From Candidatus Binatia bacterium (lineage in GTDB: Bacteria > Desulfobacterota > Binatia > Bin18), in the NCBI GenBank assembly GCA_022824615.1, contig JAJDZM010000116.1:1-46137 (forward strand): a DNA stretch of 46,137 nucleotides, written 5' to 3'. Positions 25,505 to 35,048 of the stretch are shown piece after piece. How positions within the stretch are numbered: the stretch's first letter is position 1; each line of letters starts with the position of its first letter. Below the pieces are notes generated by a model, which saw only the letters and a program-made list of their open reading frames with translations, did no database searches and was not told the origin of the DNA. Made by a program: the position numbers and the translations under genes.

Positions 25505-25675
25505 TCCGTCATTCCTGCGAAAGCAGGAATCCAGCCCCCAGCCCCCCGTTTATCCTGAGCCTGTCCTGAGCGCCGTCGAAGGGCGTAGCAAGGCGAAGTC
25601 GAAGGACTGGATGCCGGATCAAAGCCTGTCCCGGACATGATCCGGGGTCCGGCATGACGAGAACGCAAGAGCACA
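25505..25675. repeat. Mosaic of short dispersed inverted repeats between hsdS and the antitoxin gene
   Basis: The spacer contains ATTCCTGC-gaaa-GCAGGAAT (25511-25530, 8-bp stem with GAAA loop), a tract reading tatcctgagcctgtcctgag, and CCCGGA-catga-TCCGGG (25630-25646). These are the types of intergenic mosaic elements found dispersed in many environmental genomes. They may end the hsdMS message. I see no gene in this stretch. Confidence 0.6.
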
Positions 25676-25698
25676 GCTAGAGACCACCGGAAAACGTA

Positions 25699-27000
25699 CT
25701 AGTCGATTCCAGTGCTGCCCTCTGTGTCAGTCAACAACGGAGCGACCGACACCTTGCCGGTGAGGAGGTCTTGCATCAGGGCGGTTTTCAAATGACTCTG
25801 CTTGTCCAACTCCGCTTGAAAGCCCGCTATCCTCTCAGTGTTCGCGTCTAGCACTTTGGCAATATGTCTCTGCTCGTCGAGAGGGGGACTTGCCACCAAA
25901 AGGCTTCGTATTGTTGGAAGATTCAGTCCCGCTTTCGCACCGGATTCATTGTGCCTTTCAAACTGGGCTTGACCGGCGCGACTTTGAAGAAACCAACCGA
26001 CGAATCTTTGATCTACTTCAGGGTCGGAAATCCGTACCAGAGCAATATGCTGGTTGACGTAACCCTCTCCGAAGCCTTCGGGGATTACGCCAATGATGCC
26101 GAGGTCTGCCGTGACAGATATCAGAACGTCGCCAGGCGCAACTAGCGTTCGCAATCCTTCAGCGCTGCCCGGCGGTCGTACAAAAACAGTATCGTCAAAT
26201 CTCATATTGATATGATCGCGTGTCAGGTTTCCGATACGGAGAAACACTGCGCCTTCATCGCCGTAATACTGCGCCCACCCTCGTGCCCCACTCGTGACAA
26301 AATCTGACATTGAGTTGATGTTCCGAACGTCCCACTCCACCGGAATCCGCCCCAACGGCGAGCCCTTGAATTCGTGAGTCTCCTCAGAGCGGAGGTTCCC
26401 GTTTTCGTCGATACCGCGCGTCAGCAGGTCTTGCATTAAGCCGGTCTTAATGCGCTGTTGCTTGGCGATTAACGCTTCGGTCTGGTCAATGGCTTGATCG
26501 ACCGTGGAGAGAATAGTGGCAATGCGCCGTTGTTGGTTCAGGGGGGGCAGTTCGAGAGGATAACTGATTAAGTCATTTCGTACGATGCCATTGATACTTG
26601 TACCCTGGTTCAGCTTTCTTAGATCGTCAACACCTTGTCGCATTCGATGGTATAAGAACTCTACATCGACTTGGGCGCGGTCCGGGTACACGCCAGTGAT
26701 GTCCTGGCTTATGGCAATGTCACACGGAGCGACCGCAAGTTTACCGACGCCCGTTCGAGTCACGATAAGCAGAGAACCTTTATCAACAACGTTTGTTGCT
26801 GTCCGCTTTATTGCTTCCTCTGAGACAAAACGTCGGAACTCACCGACGCCAGACCGGGTGAAGTCGGCACCAGTGATCCAGGGGATATATCCTGTCCAAT
26901 AAGCCCGATTCTCCGTAGGAGGAGTGCCGCCATTGACTAGGCGCGTTGCTACTGCTCCCAACGTAGTCGAAGTCCAGGGGGCCACTGCACAATTATCCAT
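25699..27000 (-). CDS. hsdS: Type I restriction enzyme, specificity subunit S
   Basis: The 433-residue protein has two target-recognition domains, each followed by a conserved helix. The first ends [18 protein letters not shown]; the second ends [15 protein letters not shown]. Each helix leads to a repeat of L-x-T-x-L-M-Q-D-L-L-T, the spacer repeats that set the gap in the bipartite DNA site. It starts inside the hsdM end (8-base overlap). The domain order and length are normal. The recognition sequence cannot be predicted by eye. Confidence 0.95.
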   Translation of the reverse strand: MDNCAVAPWTSTTLGAVATRLVNGGTPPTENRAYWTGYIPWITGADFTRSGVGEFRRFVSEEAIKRTATNVVDKGSLLIVTRTGVGKLAVAPCDIAISQDITGVYPDRAQVDVEFLYHRMRQGVDDLRKLNQGTSINGIVRNDLISYPLELPPLNQQRRIATILSTVDQAIDQTEALIAKQQRIKTGLMQDLLTRGIDENGNLRSEETHEFKGSPLGRIPVEWDVRNINSMSDFVTSGARGWAQYYGDEGAVFLRIGNLTRDHINMRFDDTVFVRPPGSAEGLRTLVAPGDVLISVTADLGIIGVIPEGFGEGYVNQHIALVRISDPEVDQRFVGWFLQSRAGQAQFERHNESGAKAGLNLPTIRSLLVASPPLDEQRHIAKVLDANTERIAGFQAELDKQSHLKTALMQDLLTGKVSVAPLLTDTEGSTGID

Positions 27001-29677
27001 ACCTTAGCTCCCCCAAGAACCCTCTCAGCCTCGCCATGACCGAATCTCGCTGGCTTTCGATATCCTCAACCGAGACTGCGTACTTGCTCCACAGGTTCTC
27101 AACACCCGAAACCAGTTGCCGCATTTCCGCATTAAGGTAGCGTTCGAGTTCAGTGCTGGCGATGTCGTAGAGCTTTTTGAGAATCAGGCGCTTGGCTTCG
27201 TCTTTGGTGAGCTGGCCGTTGATTACTGCCAGCATTGCGTCGGTCTTGGCAATCCGCGCTTGCAGGGCGGTCTTGTCTTTGTTCAGGGCATTGATCTTCT
27301 TTTTGTCGGTCTTGTCGTGTGGGTCCAGATTCGCAAGCTGGACTTCAATCTGCTGAATGAGTGCCTGATTTTCGGCTGTAAAGCCTTCCCCGCCAAGCCG
27401 TTTGAGTTGAACTTTGAGTTCCAGTTCACTGGTCTTGTCTTTCAACGCAGCTTTGCTGATCCTGATGTGATTCTCGATATCCTTGATAGCGCCCTCTTGC
27501 GCCCTGAGGTTGTCACGCTCCCGCTGGGCAGATGTCCCCGCGCTGTCCTTCAGGTCGTCAATGAGGACTTTGAGGGCCTTCTTGATGACGGTGGCCGTGA
27601 CCTTTTCGTCTTCGTCCGGCTCGTAGGCGGCGACCTCTTGCGCGGTTTCCACGGCCTCGGCCAACTCGGTTTGGAGTTCGTTGATACGGGTTTCCAATTC
27701 CTCAATGGCGTTTGCCTCGCCCTGAAAAAACGCGGCCTTCAGATAGTCGTCCGGGATGAGGGTGTGATGCCAGCCGGTTGAGACAATGGTTTTCAGGTCA
27801 TAGCGATTCTGCTGCCACCAGTTGACAAATACGCCGGCGCTTTTGAACTCGTCCAGGACACCCAGGGGAACGAGTTTGTCCTTGAGTGTGGTCAACAACT
27901 CCTGCCGGACTTCCGGCATTTTTCGCCCGCCGTGATTGGCGCGTTCAAGCGCGGCAAAATCATCACGGGCCACGCTCCACCACTCTTCCAGGGCAGTACG
28001 GTGGGTCTCCAAGGTGCGCCCGACCGACTGGTCTGCTTCAATGCAGCCTTTGATATCGGCCTTGCCGGCAATCGACTCCTGGAACGACAGGTAGCCCGGT
28101 CGGTTCGGCTGGAAGAGCGTTTCACACTGAAGACCGAATTTGTTGAAGGTGTCGCTTTGCGCCGTCACTTCTGTTTCGGGGATGCCGCCGATGAGATGGG
28201 CCTGTACGTCTTCCGGTTCCGGCTCGGGCGTGTTGTCCACATAGCGCCGGATGTTCAGGTTGTAGTCGTGCGTGTCGGCAATCTCCGATTTGTCCACGAG
28301 TCGGCTGTATTTGGGAATCTCGCGTTTGTGGGTGAACACGAAGTCGATTTTCTCGATGTCCTCCGGGCGTAGCCTGTTCTGATTCTTCCCCTCGGCATAT
28401 TCCCGGTCCGCGTTAATGAACAACACCTTGTCGCGCAAAGCGTCGGGCTTGTTCTTGTTGCAGACGAGCACGCAGGCCGGGATGCCGGTCCCGTAAAACA
28501 GACCCTGGGGCAAACTGATGATGGCCTCAATCACGTCGTCGTGTATCAGCAGTTCCCGAATCAGCTTTTCCTTGCCCCCGCGAAAAAGCACGCCGTGGGG
28601 CATGATGGTGGCCATGTGGCCGTTGCTCTTGAGGCTGGCCAGCATGTGCTGGACGAACATCAGGTCGGCCTTTTTGCCGGTTTCCGGGCACCACTCGCGG
28701 AAGCGGTGGGTGAATTGCATACTGGCGCGGCTGTAGTTCTGCGAGAACGGCGGGTTGGCCAGCACGCGGTCGAACTTGCGTAGCTGGCCGTTTTGCAGAA
28801 TCTGCGGGTCCTCCAGGGTATCGCCGTTCTCAATGATGAAACTCGTGATGTTGTGGAGGATCATATTCATATTGCAGATTGACCACGTGGTCCCGTTGGA
28901 GTCCTGCCCGTAGAGGGCCAGGTTGTTGGCGTTCTCGCCCTGCTCTTCAACGTACTGGTGGGCCTGAATCAGAAAGCCGCCGGAACCCGCGGCCGGGTCG
29001 TATATCTCATTTCCTGCTGTGGGCTTGGTCAACTGGACCAGCAGGCGCACCACCTCCGCCGGAGTATAGAACTCGCCGCCCTTCTTGCCGGCGCTGTCCG
29101 CGAAGTACTTAATCAGGTATTCGTAGGCCGCGCCGAGCAGATCGGGAAACTCGAAGTTGTCATTGACCAGAACAAAGCCCGGCTGGTTAAAATGATCGAG
29201 CAAGTCCTTCCACTTCTGGTCCGGTATCTTGGTCTTGCCCTTGACCTCGTTGAAATCGATGTTGTTCTTCAGCACCCCGGCCAGTGAATCGTTCTCGTCT
29301 TCAACCGCAGCAATCGCTTTATTCAGCATGTTGCCGATATCGTGCTTGAGGTCCTTGAGGGCCGGAACCACGTCGCCGTTTTCATCCGTCCAGGTCTCAT
29401 GCCAGCGCGCCCGGTCGGGGACGAAGAAGGTTTCGCCGTAGGAGGTCTTGTCCTCAACCAGTTCCGCCAGCAGGTCAGGCTGGTCCTTGATGTGCGCAAA
29501 GTCCCACTCGCGAAGCTGCTCGCGCTTGCGGTCGAATTCATCCGACAGCCGTTTCAGGAACAGCAGACCGAAGATGAACTCCTTGAACTCCGAAGCATCC
29601 ATCTTCCCGCGCAGGATGTCCGCGGCTTTGAACAGGAAGGATTCGAGTTGGGTGAGGGTGATTTTTTCGGTGGGCAT
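26993..29677 (-). CDS. hsdM: Type I restriction enzyme, DNA methyltransferase subunit M, with long C-terminal coiled-coil
   Basis: The 894-residue protein begins with the HsdM N-terminal helical domain. It then has the SAM-binding motif [10 protein letters not shown] near 227-236 and the catalytic N-P-P-F at 308-311 of an N6-adenine methyltransferase. After about residue 480 comes a tail of roughly 400 residues, largely helical and charged (predicted coiled-coil around 660-830, rich in E, K and Q), nearly doubling the usual 500-residue length. It acts with HsdS to methylate host DNA. It sits 88 bases downstream of the TIR gene and overlaps hsdS. Confidence 0.94.
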   Translation of the reverse strand: MPTEKITLTQLESFLFKAADILRGKMDASEFKEFIFGLLFLKRLSDEFDRKREQLREWDFAHIKDQPDLLAELVEDKTSYGETFFVPDRARWHETWTDENGDVVPALKDLKHDIGNMLNKAIAAVEDENDSLAGVLKNNIDFNEVKGKTKIPDQKWKDLLDHFNQPGFVLVNDNFEFPDLLGAAYEYLIKYFADSAGKKGGEFYTPAEVVRLLVQLTKPTAGNEIYDPAAGSGGFLIQAHQYVEEQGENANNLALYGQDSNGTTWSICNMNMILHNITSFIIENGDTLEDPQILQNGQLRKFDRVLANPPFSQNYSRASMQFTHRFREWCPETGKKADLMFVQHMLASLKSNGHMATIMPHGVLFRGGKEKLIRELLIHDDVIEAIISLPQGLFYGTGIPACVLVCNKNKPDALRDKVLFINADREYAEGKNQNRLRPEDIEKIDFVFTHKREIPKYSRLVDKSEIADTHDYNLNIRRYVDNTPEPEPEDVQAHLIGGIPETEVTAQSDTFNKFGLQCETLFQPNRPGYLSFQESIAGKADIKGCIEADQSVGRTLETHRTALEEWWSVARDDFAALERANHGGRKMPEVRQELLTTLKDKLVPLGVLDEFKSAGVFVNWWQQNRYDLKTIVSTGWHHTLIPDDYLKAAFFQGEANAIEELETRINELQTELAEAVETAQEVAAYEPDEDEKVTATVIKKALKVLIDDLKDSAGTSAQRERDNLRAQEGAIKDIENHIRISKAALKDKTSELELKVQLKRLGGEGFTAENQALIQQIEVQLANLDPHDKTDKKKINALNKDKTALQARIAKTDAMLAVINGQLTKDEAKRLILKKLYDIASTELERYLNAEMRQLVSGVENLWSKYAVSVEDIESQRDSVMARLRGFLGELRYG

Positions 29678-29765
29678 GTGGGGGCTCAGGCCACGCTTAC
29701 TCTGACCTCTGGGTGCTTCTCAAGGGATTGGCGTATCAGGGAGCCAATTTTAACGATTGGTTGGC

Positions 29766-30263
29766 TTAATGCTCTCTTCGGATACGAACCGCTTCTTCCG
29801 CGGCATTCTCTAAGTGTTTCGCGATCCAGTCGTATCGATCCTGGCTGTTGCTCCCCGAAGGATTGTAACACTTCACGACGGATGAGAGCTTCCTTCCAGT
29901 ATTTCCATACCCTATGTAATCGAAAGGATTGTTCCCTTTCGGCGATGTCTTCCCTTCGGAATTCCTGAGCCCGTGAATATGAATTCCGACCACGCCCATG
30001 CCATCGTCCCAAGATTTGATGATTTCGTGGTTGATCCATTTCCGGTTCGCTGTGTTCGTCCCGACCAGGACGACTGTGCAGGATCGTCCGTACATCTGAT
30101 TCGCGATCCATCGCTTGATGGCAGCGTCACCGCCTTTCTTTATGGTTTCCCAATCATTATCTGATGCGGGTCGGTTTCCTTCGATTACACCGATGTTGCG
30201 GACTGTTGCCGCACGCCAGTTATCAGGCATGTAGTGAAAACTGTAAAATGCTCGTCGTGCCAT
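29766..30263 (-). CDS. TIR-like domain protein (ThsB/DUF1863 type)
   Basis: The 165-residue protein is a single TIR-like domain of the MTH538/Thoeris ThsB type. The first strand is R-A-F-Y-S-F-H-Y, then comes the helix W-R-A-A-T-V-R-N-I-G. A strand T-V-V-L-V-G-T-N-T leads to K-W-I-N-H-E80-I, in which E80 matches the TIR NADase catalytic Glu. A final block is H-I-H-G-L-R-N. In Thoeris, such proteins sense phage and make a cyclic ADP-ribose-type signal. No ThsA (SIR2- or Macro-type) effector is nearby; instead it starts 4 bases after a small membrane-protein gene. A new effector pairing is inference. Confidence 0.85.
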   Translation of the reverse strand: MARRAFYSFHYMPDNWRAATVRNIGVIEGNRPASDNDWETIKKGGDAAIKRWIANQMYGRSCTVVLVGTNTANRKWINHEIIKSWDDGMGVVGIHIHGLRNSEGKTSPKGNNPFDYIGYGNTGRKLSSVVKCYNPSGSNSQDRYDWIAKHLENAAEEAVRIRREH

Positions 30264-30267
30264 ATCG

Positions 30268-30690
30268 TTATTTCTCTCCTGTCGTAAAGGTCAACACCGC
30301 CGCTGCGGTAACAGTTAAAATAAGTACGCCATAAAACGGAATCAATGTCTTCGACAGCGTAGTCCCTACCCACGTCGGCCCTTCTGTAGTCTTGAAGGGC
30401 GTCGTGTTCATAGAGAAATCAACATCACTGTCCTTCAACGATCGTACATGATCGTAAAGCTTCCGATAAAGCCGCTCCTGCCAGAGAAAGAAACCATCCA
30501 GGAGCCAGAAAATGAGTACGGGCATGTAGATGAAGAGCGCGAAGGCGGGATGGGCATCCCTTGCGGCCAACACAAACAGAGCGGAGATCAGGAAGACGCT
30601 CCAGCCCTTCAACATAAACGAGTTAGCCGCTAAACGGTTGATCACACCTTGAATCATTTCCAAATGTTTAAGCTTTCGTTCGTCCGCCAT
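30268..30690 (-). CDS. Small membrane protein paired with the TIR gene
   Basis: The 140-residue protein has an amphipathic N-terminus (L-K-H-L-E-M-I-Q-G-V-I-N-R-L-A), two adjacent membrane helices (about 26-43 and 48-69) and an 'L-D-G-F-F-L-W-Q-E-R-L-Y-R-K-L-Y' juncture. A cytosolic stretch of about 45 residues follows, with D-F-S-M-N-T, and a third helix near 115-136. I do not recognise a named family. The hairpin plus cytosolic sensor layout resembles membrane effectors of nucleotide-signal defence systems. It is first in the operon, 4 bases before the TIR gene, and so is probably its partner. Confidence 0.75.
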   Translation of the reverse strand: MADERKLKHLEMIQGVINRLAANSFMLKGWSVFLISALFVLAARDAHPAFALFIYMPVLIFWLLDGFFLWQERLYRKLYDHVRSLKDSDVDFSMNTTPFKTTEGPTWVGTTLSKTLIPFYGVLILTVTAAAVLTFTTGEK

Positions 30691-30891
30691 ATATCACCCC
30701 TCCTGTGCGGCTTCATACACTACTCTGCCTTCCCGCAGGGCAGGCTTGATGATGAGCGCGTGGCTATTCGCTCTACATCCTCGGGGAAGAGGAAGACTAC
30801 CATGGGTGTTCGGCTCCTGTCGAATCTACGGGGGAAGAAGAAAGCAGGACAGCCAGCGGACTATGACTATGCAATTCGATCCGAAAATGCT

Positions 30892-33375
30892 CTAGCTCTT
30901 CACAACGCCCTTTTCGCCGTACACAAATCGGGGTCGGAACCTGTTCAGGATTGCCGGCAGCACCGTCATTGAGACGAGCAGACACGCTCCCATATTGAGC
31001 GACAGCATGGCGCCGAGGTAGAAGTTGGGGCGGAAGCTCGACGTCAGAAAGACCAGGAAGCCGCCGATGACGACCACGGCATTAAAAAAGATGGCCTTAC
31101 CCGAGGTGGCCATGGTCGCGGCGGTGATGTGGACCGGGTCGGCCAGACCGTCCCGGACTTTGACCCGATACTTGTTGAGAAAGTGGATCGTATAATCAAT
31201 GCCGATGCCAATGACCATGGACGCGGTCAGCGATTTGCCGACTTCCAGCGGGATGTTGAGCAGCCCCAGCAGACCAAAGCTGAACACCATGACCAGGCTG
31301 ATCGGAATGACGTTGATCAGGCCCGCGGCCCACGAGCGGAACATCAGGGCGGTCAGCACAAAAACCGCGCCCAGCGAGGTGACCAGACTCGACAGCTGGC
31401 CGGACACGACCAATTCGTTCATACGGTTCAGCAGGTAGCCGTTGCCGGCAATGCCGATCCGAAAGCCGCTGTTGGTTTCCCAGCCAAGAACGGTGGGTTG
31501 AATACCGGCCAGCCAGCGGCCAAAACGGACCATCGGTGCGTCGTGGGCTGCGGCGTCGGTGTCTCCATTATGGCCAAATTCCCGGATGGCAAAGTCGCGG
31601 ATCGTCTCGACCACCCGTTCGACATCCCGGGTTGTATCGGACCGCAGATACACCGTGACGTTGGCGTGCTGGTAGTCATAGTCGACGATTTCATCAAAGT
31701 CGTCCGGGTCACCGGAGAACGAGTACAACAGCAGATACTGGGCGACCAGGTCGCGCGAGCTGGGAACGGTTTCCATCTCTGCGCGGTCCTCGTTCATGAC
31801 CCGATTCATGCGTTTGATGTATTCGGCCAGCGACAGCGAGCCGCCAACCTGGGGGTCTTGCTCGACCGTGGCTTGGAGGCGGTCGAGCTGATCGAGCAGC
31901 TGTGGGTCTTTGAGGCGGTCTGCTTCCTGACCCTCAATCGCCACATAGATGGGTACGGTGCCCTGAAATTTTTCGCGCAAGATGGTGTCACCGACGCGCA
32001 GTTCGTGGCGCGCGTCAAACATGCGGATGACCGACGCATCAACCATGATGTGCTGGGCGCCGAACAGGCACAGCCCGACGACGAGCACCGTCGGGACCCA
32101 CACCAGCGCCGGACGCCGGGCCACGCCCCGCCCCAGGCGGGACAGCAGGCTGGCCGCCCAGCCGGTGGCGCCCAGATCGCCGCTGCGGCGCATCTGCTGG
32201 CGCAGGCCGCGGCTGACGGTCGGCGGCAACAGGCTCAGCAGGGCCGGCAGCAGGGTCAGCGAGAAGACCATGGCGGCCAGGATGCCGACTGCGGTAAAGA
32301 CGCCAAAATAGCGGACCGGGACCATGGCCGAGGTCAGAAAGGATAAGAAGCCGGCGGCGGTGGTCAAGGAGGTCAAAGCAACGGGTTGCCACATCTCGCG
32401 CATGGCGGCGAGCACGGCCGCGGACGAGGACGTGTCCGGGTGTTCCAATAGTGCGTCGTAATAGCGGCTCAGAATATGAATGCCGTCGGCGACCCCTATC
32501 GCCATCAGCACGACCGGCATCATTGAGGTGACGAAGAACATGGGGAAGCCGGTGGCGGCCATGATGCCCAGGGTCCAGATCACCGCGGCGACAACGACGG
32601 TCAGGGGCAGCAGGATGCCGCGCAGGCTGCGATAGGTACAGTACAGGGTGGTGACGATCACCACCAGGATCAGGGGCAGGAAGGTTTCCATATCGCGCCG
32701 GCCCTCGCGTTCGAAGTTGACCTCAAGCGCGCCGCGACCGGCCACATGGAAGGATTCGGGCACACCGGCCGCCTTTTTTTCCTCAACCATGTCGCGGATC
32801 GTGGTATACACCGCTATCCGCTGGGCCGAGCTTTCCTGCGTGCCCTCCCCCGGCTCCATCTTGGCCATAATCAGCAGCCCGGTGCCGTCCTGCGACACGA
32901 CCCAATTGACGAACATGCTGTTGGCGAACAGGCTCCGTTTGAGGCCGGCCAGAGCAGACGGGGTATGGGGCACGGTTTCCATGAACGGATCAACGTTCAT
33001 GCCGTCAGTCGTGCCGGTGATATTGTCCATGGTCGCGACACTGGCCACATCTTCGTCGCGGACCGCTTTGATGCCCGGCAGCAGGGCGATTTTTTCCGAG
33101 AACTCTTTGACAATGCCCAGGGTGCGCGGGTTGAAGACGCCGCTTTCGTCGGGATTGTCGTTGAAGACACCGACCATGATGAGATCGCGTATGCCGAAGC
33201 GTTCCTCGACCATCCTGTTATATTTGACGACCGGGTCGTCGGCCGGAAAATTTGCCTCGACATCGCCCTCAAAGCGCAGGCTTTGCAGGGGGAGCGTGGC
33301 CAGAACCGTACTGGCGAGGGCCAGGATGATGACCAGCCATCGAAAACGGATGATCCACCGAAAAAATGACTCCAT
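30892..33375 (-). CDS. RND-superfamily (MMPL/SSD-type) transporter
   Basis: The 827-residue inner-membrane protein has the twofold RND plan: helix 1 near residues 10-30, a large periplasmic loop, and a six-helix bundle around 230-430 with G-V-A-D-G-I-H-I-L. A second loop and a second bundle with G-I-G-I-D-Y-T-I-H-F-L follow; these helix-4-type acidic motifs fit proton-driven transport. Relatives export lipids, hopanoids or siderophores. It starts downstream of a palindromic element. The last 146 bases are duplicated at 20664-20809. It is transcribed on the minus strand, convergent with the distant Rieske gene. Confidence 0.92.
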   Translation of the reverse strand: MESFFRWIIRFRWLVIILALASTVLATLPLQSLRFEGDVEANFPADDPVVKYNRMVEERFGIRDLIMVGVFNDNPDESGVFNPRTLGIVKEFSEKIALLPGIKAVRDEDVASVATMDNITGTTDGMNVDPFMETVPHTPSALAGLKRSLFANSMFVNWVVSQDGTGLLIMAKMEPGEGTQESSAQRIAVYTTIRDMVEEKKAAGVPESFHVAGRGALEVNFEREGRRDMETFLPLILVVIVTTLYCTYRSLRGILLPLTVVVAAVIWTLGIMAATGFPMFFVTSMMPVVLMAIGVADGIHILSRYYDALLEHPDTSSSAAVLAAMREMWQPVALTSLTTAAGFLSFLTSAMVPVRYFGVFTAVGILAAMVFSLTLLPALLSLLPPTVSRGLRQQMRRSGDLGATGWAASLLSRLGRGVARRPALVWVPTVLVVGLCLFGAQHIMVDASVIRMFDARHELRVGDTILREKFQGTVPIYVAIEGQEADRLKDPQLLDQLDRLQATVEQDPQVGGSLSLAEYIKRMNRVMNEDRAEMETVPSSRDLVAQYLLLYSFSGDPDDFDEIVDYDYQHANVTVYLRSDTTRDVERVVETIRDFAIREFGHNGDTDAAAHDAPMVRFGRWLAGIQPTVLGWETNSGFRIGIAGNGYLLNRMNELVVSGQLSSLVTSLGAVFVLTALMFRSWAAGLINVIPISLVMVFSFGLLGLLNIPLEVGKSLTASMVIGIGIDYTIHFLNKYRVKVRDGLADPVHITAATMATSGKAIFFNAVVVIGGFLVFLTSSFRPNFYLGAMLSLNMGACLLVSMTVLPAILNRFRPRFVYGEKGVVKS

Positions 33376-33416
33376 GTTTTTCTTCTTTGCAGGCCCGGCA
33401 GGCGGCCTGATTCGGC

Positions 33417-33440
33417 ATCACACTACGTGAGGTTCGGGTG
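33417..33440. repeat. Dispersed CTCAC-N5-GTGAG palindromic element, copy 3
   Basis: Read on the minus strand, this copy gives cgaacctcacgtagtgtga, matching the other two copies, though its outer arm is shorter. It lies about 42 bases upstream of the RND transporter start codon. Confidence 0.6.
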
Positions 33441-33464
33441 ACGGCCCAACAACCCGACAGCACC

Positions 33465-34241
33465 CTAAAAGTCCATCGGCAGTCGTAGATGGTCGTGATA
33501 GATCCGGTCGCGGTGCGCCAATAATTGGGGAGACAGCGCCTCGGCCACCACGGGGTCGGTGTTCACAAACGAGGCCCGGAAGGCCGCATCCATCGGACAC
33601 AGGTCGAGCGGCAGGGGCTCGACGAGTACGGCGAAGGTGGACCAGTAAATATCCAGGGCGGACAGTGTGTCCCCGATCAGATACTGGCGGCCTTGAGCCT
33701 GCTGCTCGGCCAGACGCGCACTCAAAGTCCGCAGAATCCGGGCGACCCGCTGGGGGGCGGCTTCGGCAGTGGCCGGGCTATAGCCGTACTTGCCGCCCAG
33801 GTAGGATGCGGTCGCCTTGCCTTGCTCGCCCACTTCAGGGTTGGACAAGAGACCGTGGACGATCATGATACGGCGGAACCAGCCAAAGCCGGTCTCACCA
33901 CACAACTCGTTACACAGCCCGAACATGAGAATGCGGTCGGTCTCATCGTCCGGCACGAGCGACGGCTGCGGGGCGAGCCGCTCGATCAGATAGAGTTGTT
34001 CATTCCAGGTGGTGCGCGGCCGTTCCTCGTTCCAGACGGCGACAGGCGCGCTGCTCTGACGGGTCCAGTCCTGCAAGGCGGCGTCGTGCCCGGCCGCCTT
34101 GCCGACCAGCGTAAACGGCAGGTTCTTCACATGACACATCCCTTTGAGCCCCTCGGCCCACGGGTTGGGGCGGCCCGGAGGGGCAACAATCCGTAATCCG
34201 TCCAGGGTTTTGGCCTGTTCGATGTCGATGTAGTCTGCCAT
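33465..34241 (-). CDS. Glutathione S-transferase-like protein
   Basis: The 258-residue protein appears to have a thioredoxin-like N-terminal half (with A-P-V-A-V-W-N-E-E-R-P-R-T-T-W in the region where the cis-Pro and gamma-Glu contacts lie). An all-helical C-terminal half follows, with the N-capping-box-like Y-L-I-G-D-T-L-S-A-L-D-I-Y-W typical of GST C-domains. The ATG at 34241 follows a GAGGAGGAAG ribosome-binding site. Residues for glutathione activation (Ser, Cys or Tyr near the N-terminus) are not obvious, so it may be a divergent or non-enzymatic member. It diverges from a cupin gene. Confidence 0.75.
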   Translation of the reverse strand: MADYIDIEQAKTLDGLRIVAPPGRPNPWAEGLKGMCHVKNLPFTLVGKAAGHDAALQDWTRQSSAPVAVWNEERPRTTWNEQLYLIERLAPQPSLVPDDETDRILMFGLCNELCGETGFGWFRRIMIVHGLLSNPEVGEQGKATASYLGGKYGYSPATAEAAPQRVARILRTLSARLAEQQAQGRQYLIGDTLSALDIYWSTFAVLVEPLPLDLCPMDAAFRASFVNTDPVVAEALSPQLLAHRDRIYHDHLRLPMDF

Positions 34242-34315
34242 GCGGTCTTCCTCCTCTGTGTTCACGCCATCGAGCCCTTAGAGCAGGAAATGGACGAGAG
34301 GACAACTCACGTCTC

Positions 34316-34331
34316 GGTGTCGGATGACACC
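34316..34331. promoter_or_regulatory. Small dyad between divergent genes
   Basis: GGTGTC-ggat-GACACC is a perfect 6-bp-arm inverted repeat in the middle of the 200-base region between the divergent GST-like and cupin genes. It could be a regulator site, but the arms are short. Confidence 0.3.
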
Positions 34332-34441
34332 GTGCTCATCCGCCCTGCGGGATATCACTATCAGTAGCGCAGTATCGTTTGACAGCGGCTGCCGCTTCCG
34401 GTACGGGAGGTTGGCATCAACGCTGACACTGGAGATACGGA

Positions 34442-34888
34442 ATGAAGCTTTTTGACACGAGCAGTCTCGACTGGATTCATTTCACGGGGGACAATAGGTT
34501 TGACTATCCCATCGACTACTGGGCCTCCATCCTCACGATGCGCCCGGACGGTCACATCGACATCCTGTTTCGCTGGGAGCCCAATTCCTATTGCCACTTT
34601 CATCGGCATCTTGTCGACACGACGACGACCGTACTGCAGGGAGAACACCACGTCATCGAGATCGAGCAAGGCAGGGAGATCGAGCACAAGGTCCGTCTTG
34701 CCGGTGATTACGCCCACAAACCGGCTGGGGACGTTCATATGGAGTACGCGGGCTCAGCGGGATCACTCCTGCTCTTCAATATGTACGCCCCCGATGGCCG
34801 GCTCTTCGACATCCTCGACGCGAACGGGAACGTGCTCGCTCCCATTTCGACCGAGGATCTGATGCAACAACAGCGCCTCGCGAGCTAG
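34442..34888 (+). CDS. Cupin-domain protein
   Basis: The 148-residue single-domain cupin has metal-ligand candidates in C-H52-F-H54-R-H56, E68 in V-L-Q-G-E-H-H, and H99 in G-D-V-H-M-E-Y, the usual two-motif cupin layout. The C-terminal strand is L-L-L-F-N-M-Y. It resembles dioxygenase- or acetylacetone-cleaving-type small cupins, but the substrate is unknown. It lies alone on the plus strand. It is separate in sequence from the second cupin at 39444. Confidence 0.85.
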   Translation: MKLFDTSSLDWIHFTGDNRFDYPIDYWASILTMRPDGHIDILFRWEPNSYCHFHRHLVDTTTTVLQGEHHVIEIEQGREIEHKVRLAGDYAHKPAGDVHMEYAGSAGSLLLFNMYAPDGRLFDILDANGNVLAPISTEDLMQQQRLAS

Positions 34889-34926
34889 AGCAATTCACGA
34901 TTCCGTATAGCCCGCCGTTCCCTTCC

Positions 34927-34976
34927 GTAGGGTGCATCCCATGCACCAACCCCCTGGTGCGCAGGGCGCACCCTAC
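34927..34976. repeat. Long imperfect hairpin between convergent genes (GTAGGGTGC-type repeat)
   Basis: GTAGGGTGC at the left and GCACCCTAC at the right close a stem of about 20 bp with a few mismatches and a short C-rich loop. It sits between the convergent cupin and esterase genes. It looks like another REP-type intergenic repeat that could also act as a terminator. Confidence 0.6.
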
Positions 34977-35048
34977 TACCGTGTCCAGGCTAAAAGGGTG
35001 CCCAAGTAGGAACATCCGTTCCATAACACCGGGCCTCCCACACCAAAC

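Noticed and set aside
18640..30890. Integrative element with integrase and attachment sites
   Set aside because: No integrase, recombinase other than the RAYT, or replication gene is visible; the flanking direct repeats are gene tails of 146-174 bases, better explained by recombination.
31129..32346. Open frame of 405 codons on the plus strand inside the RND transporter
   Set aside because: The opposite strand encodes a full RND transporter; this frame is a low-complexity D/Q/R-rich shadow.
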